64,000 bases of DNA from Treponema putidum (GTDB lineage Bacteria; Spirochaetota; Spirochaetia; Treponematales; Treponemataceae). Both the position numbers and the translations under genes were made by a program. The first letter of the stretch is position 1. Every line of letters begins with the position of its first letter. The stretch spans positions 679,827 through 743,826 of the forward strand of contig NZ_CP009228.1 of NCBI RefSeq assembly GCF_000755145.1. The letters are read 5' to 3'. This document shows, in pieces, positions 61,912 to 64,000 of the stretch. Below the pieces are notes generated by a model. It was not told the origin of the DNA. It ran no database searches and was given only the letters and a program-made list of their open reading frames with translations.

Positions 61912-62385
61912 ATGAAGAAAACATTAAGCCGCCAAGAAATCGATCAGAGGGTTGCTGTTCTTAAAAGGTTTAAGACTCTTTTACAAGAACAAAGAAAAAA
62001 ATTCAGCGACTATCTTGTTGTCCTTGAAACACAGGAGCGAAGCATACATGAAGATAATATAGATGCCTTGGTGCATCACACGGAGTTGGAACAGTCGATA
62101 ATTGGGGATATTTTTACAATTCAAAAGGTAATAGACCCGATAGAAGAAATGTACCGATTCGGTATGCCCGATAAGGACGACGCCGAGGTTGTAAGGCTTA
62201 AATCGGATCTGAGTAAACTTCAATCCCAAGTCATAGACCAAAATAAAAAGAACAGGGAGCTTTTACAATCCCGAATGACTGATTTGAGGCAAGAAATAAT
62301 ATCCATAAAACCGAACTACAGCTATACATCAAAGGCCTTTGCCAAGCAAGAAGCCGTTTCAGGCTTAGTTGATATAAGCATTTAA
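61912..62385 (+). CDS. flgN: FlgN-like flagellar chaperone
   Basis: A 157-residue, all-helical protein with long heptad-like stretches (RVAVLKRFKTLLQEQRKKF, then LKSDLSKLQSQVIDQNKKN). It has no signal peptide and the size expected for FlgN, the export chaperone of the hook-filament junction proteins FlgK and FlgL. Position directly after fliS is the main support, since FlgN proteins are poorly conserved. The stop overlaps the convergent lipoprotein gene by 4 bases. The symbol is a reasonable but not certain assignment. Confidence 0.65.
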   Translation: MKKTLSRQEIDQRVAVLKRFKTLLQEQRKKFSDYLVVLETQERSIHEDNIDALVHHTELEQSIIGDIFTIQKVIDPIEEMYRFGMPDKDDAEVVRLKSDLSKLQSQVIDQNKKNRELLQSRMTDLRQEIISIKPNYSYTSKAFAKQEAVSGLVDISI

Positions 62386-63296
62386 TTTTTATTTTTCAGG
62401 TATTCAATATCTTCCCTTATGGTTGCGGCTCTAAAAGAGTTAGGGGCTTTTTTTAAAGCTGCTTCAAGGTATTCTATTATTTTTTTTGCAGGCGTATTCG
62501 GTAAAATAGAGTAAAAATATGCAATATTGCATAATACCCCTTGCTCTTCTTCAGAAGTTAGAAGCCCTGTTTCTAAGGTTTTGTTTAATTCTGCTATTAT
62601 TTCATTGTGTTTTTGTTGTTTAAACAATGGTTCAATGTTTAGCTGCATTCTCGCAAGTATAAAGGAGCCTAATAGTCCGCTTTCATTTGAAGGATCGCTT
62701 TTTATGCCTTCTTCAAAAAGATTTCTGTACTTTTCGGAATCGACAAGATAAATTTTATCAAAAAATGCGTTTATAGCCTTTATTTTTTCAGGGCCGTTCG
62801 CTTCATTGATGTTTTTTCGTAAATTTTCTACAGCTTTTCCCTTTTCTTTTAGTTTATTCAAATACTCTAAAAATGAAGAAGAGGATGTAATCTGTTCAGG
62901 AATTAGATCCGAATGATAAACGTCTCCGTGTTCATTTATCAAACACAGGTATGGAACTTGAGTAATATTATAATCCGAAAAAAGGACATAATTTTTTTCC
63001 AGTTGAACCGAATCGGCTGATTCTTCATCCTTTACTATGTCTACATTGTAAAAAATAAAATCCTTATTTATTTTTGAAAATAAGCTGCCGGTAAAAACGT
63101 TTTCTAATAAGTTTTTACTTTGCGGATCGGTATCCGAAGCAGTAAAAAGCATTAGCCCATGTTTTTTTGACAGAGCTATATCTTTTTCGATAGCGGATCC
63201 GTCCGTTTTCCAGTCTTTTTGTATGCTTGAACAGCTTGTAAGAAACAGCATAGAAAAAATAAACAGGTAAATTTTCATAATATTGATAGATTTCAT
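62382..63296 (-). CDS. Lipoprotein with thioredoxin-like and TPR-like regions
   Basis: A 304-residue protein with a lipoprotein signal (FLTSC, Cys22); GCAGGAG before the ATG at 63296 supports the start. Residues ~40-150 resemble a thioredoxin fold: GLMLFTASDTDPQSKNLLENVF takes the place of the active-site strand and helix, and ITQVPYLCLINEHGDV contains the characteristic cis-Pro segment (VP). The usual CxxC is replaced by DTDPQS, so it cannot be a classic redox thioredoxin. The C-terminal half is helical and TPR-like, ending AAIRE-type repeats. The gene lies 22 bases after a NicO-type transporter gene on the same strand. Confidence 0.72.
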   Translation of the reverse strand: MKSINIMKIYLFIFSMLFLTSCSSIQKDWKTDGSAIEKDIALSKKHGLMLFTASDTDPQSKNLLENVFTGSLFSKINKDFIFYNVDIVKDEESADSVQLEKNYVLFSDYNITQVPYLCLINEHGDVYHSDLIPEQITSSSSFLEYLNKLKEKGKAVENLRKNINEANGPEKIKAINAFFDKIYLVDSEKYRNLFEEGIKSDPSNESGLLGSFILARMQLNIEPLFKQQKHNEIIAELNKTLETGLLTSEEEQGVLCNIAYFYSILPNTPAKKIIEYLEAALKKAPNSFRAATIREDIEYLKNKN

Positions 63297-63318
63297 ATTA
63301 ACTCCTGCAAAATAAATT

Positions 63319-64000
63319 TTATTTTAGTATTCTAAACAAACTTAGGATAAAAGGCAAGGCTGTTTTTACCGAAATGTAGAGTAAAAAGCTATATCCTCCG
63401 ATCTGGAGAATTGAGCCGATTAGTCCTACAAGTTTTTCTTTATTTTTTAATTTATAAAAAAGACCTGTCCTTCCGGCCCATGCTAAATATCCTGATGCTA
63501 TTATCGGGATACTCATCCCTATAGACATAGCTATTACCGAAAAAATTCCTAAGGCTAAAACATCAAGGCTTACAGCTAAGACCAAAACAAGCATTGCCGC
63601 CGGACAAGGATAAATACCGCTTAGTAAAATTGCCCCAAGTTTAAGTTTTTTATTCTCAGAATTTTTTTTGTATTTATATCTTTTAGTGCATCAATTATTC
63701 CGCAAAGAGATAGCACTATCAAAATTAAAAAAGAAACTCCCTCCATGTATATCATTGCATCATTTGAACGTGAGAGGATTGCTCCTGAAAGCCCCTTAAA
63801 AATAAGCATAAGGACTATTGCGGCACCTCCATGTGCACCTGCCAAAATAAGACCTGTAAAAAGAGGCTCTAAGCTATTTGATTCTTTTGTAATGTAAAAC
63901 GAAAAGATTACAGTCTTACGGTGTCCCGGCCCTGCTGCATGAACCAAGCCGTATAAGAATGCAATGGCCAATATGGACAATAAAACGTTAAAATTTTTAT
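63319..64000 (-). pseudogene. NicO/RcnA-type membrane transporter, frameshifted at an A8 run and cut by the window edge
   Basis: The first piece is open from the right edge to a stop at 63621. The second runs in another frame to 63319, with its first ATG at 63594. The break is at A8 (plus-strand T8 at 63662-63669); one extra A restores LGAILLSGIYPCPAAMLVLVL across the join. The metal-site motif GLVHAAGPGHRKTV and a second His in ILAGAHGGAAIVL match the NicO/RcnA (nickel/cobalt transporter) pattern, as does the GIYPCPAA loop. About six membrane helices are visible; the true start lies beyond the window. It is followed by the thioredoxin-like lipoprotein. Confidence 0.78.

Noticed and set aside
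63319-64000. CcdA/DsbD-type electron transporter because of the thioredoxin-like neighbour
   Set aside because: The HAAGPGH and GIYPCPAA motifs fit NicO/RcnA better, and the neighbour lacks a CxxC redox site.
1-64000. CRISPR array, prophage or insertion sequence
   Set aside because: No regularly spaced repeats of CRISPR length, no transposase, integrase or phage structural gene was seen on either strand.

Overview
This AT-rich window comes from a spirochaete, most likely an oral-type Treponema close to T. denticola. That is an inference from gene content: spirochaete-style lipoproteins, a fliS/flgN pair behind a sigma-28-type promoter, a long Treponema-type serine hydroxymethyltransferase, a DUF5312-like protein beside dnaE, and many TPR proteins. 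It is ordinary chromosome: no prophage, transposase, integrase or CRISPR array was seen. Only the first ~0.5 kb (two gene fragments before a GNAT acetyltransferase) looks like decayed accessory DNA.

Layout. 1-8 kb: gene remnants, GNAT, proline iminopeptidase and a second alpha/beta hydrolase; then, on the minus strand, a PspC protein, a lipoprotein and a heterodimeric ABC exporter. 8-21 kb: pta, a TPR protein, dnaE, a YggT protein, a DUF5312-like gene, tRNA-Glu(CTC), tRNA-Gln(CTG), pepF, an M28-like peptidase, a Fic protein and tRNA-Lys(CTT). 21.5-31 kb: a glpA/glpB-like/DUF1667 operon ending in an orphan ABC ATPase, then a two-component system and an FtsX/MacB-type ABC transporter. 31-38 kb: lplA, a GntR(YtrA)-ABC operon with a perfect operator palindrome, an ABC-2 exporter with two permeases, and an MFS exporter. 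38-46 kb: a secreted M16 protease with a catalytically empty M16 lipoprotein, a three-gene cbiK/cbiL/cbiA-like cluster, glyA and a nitrilase-family enzyme. 46-64 kb: guaB, a CDP-alcohol phosphatidyltransferase, a WecA/TagO-type transferase, a DUF4139 protein, a TPR protein, two paralogous beta-barrel proteins, a DUF2156 protein, a threonine-synthase-like gene, a GH13 protein, fliS, flgN, a thioredoxin-like lipoprotein and a NicO-type transporter.

Three things stand out. (1) Six genes are split by one-base frameshifts, every one in a homopolymer run (five in runs of 8 T/A, one in A7). This means either base-calling errors or phase-variable tracts. (2) Six genes share a strict -35 / 17 bp / -10 / 6 nt / ATG layout, which predicts transcription starting on the initiation codon (leaderless mRNA). 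Other genes instead carry a leader with a TTTTTATGGAGG-like box. (3) Two enzyme homologues lack their catalytic residue: the threonine-synthase-like protein has Arg where the PLP lysine should be, and the CbiA-like protein lacks the amidotransferase cysteine.

Regulatory sites read from sequence include the GntR operator (33821-33855), an 11-bp-phased direct repeat before the two-component-linked ABC genes (27294-27313), a sigma-28-type promoter for fliS (61401-61427), and an interleaved double inverted repeat followed by stacked hairpins between glyA and the nitrilase gene (45410-45550).
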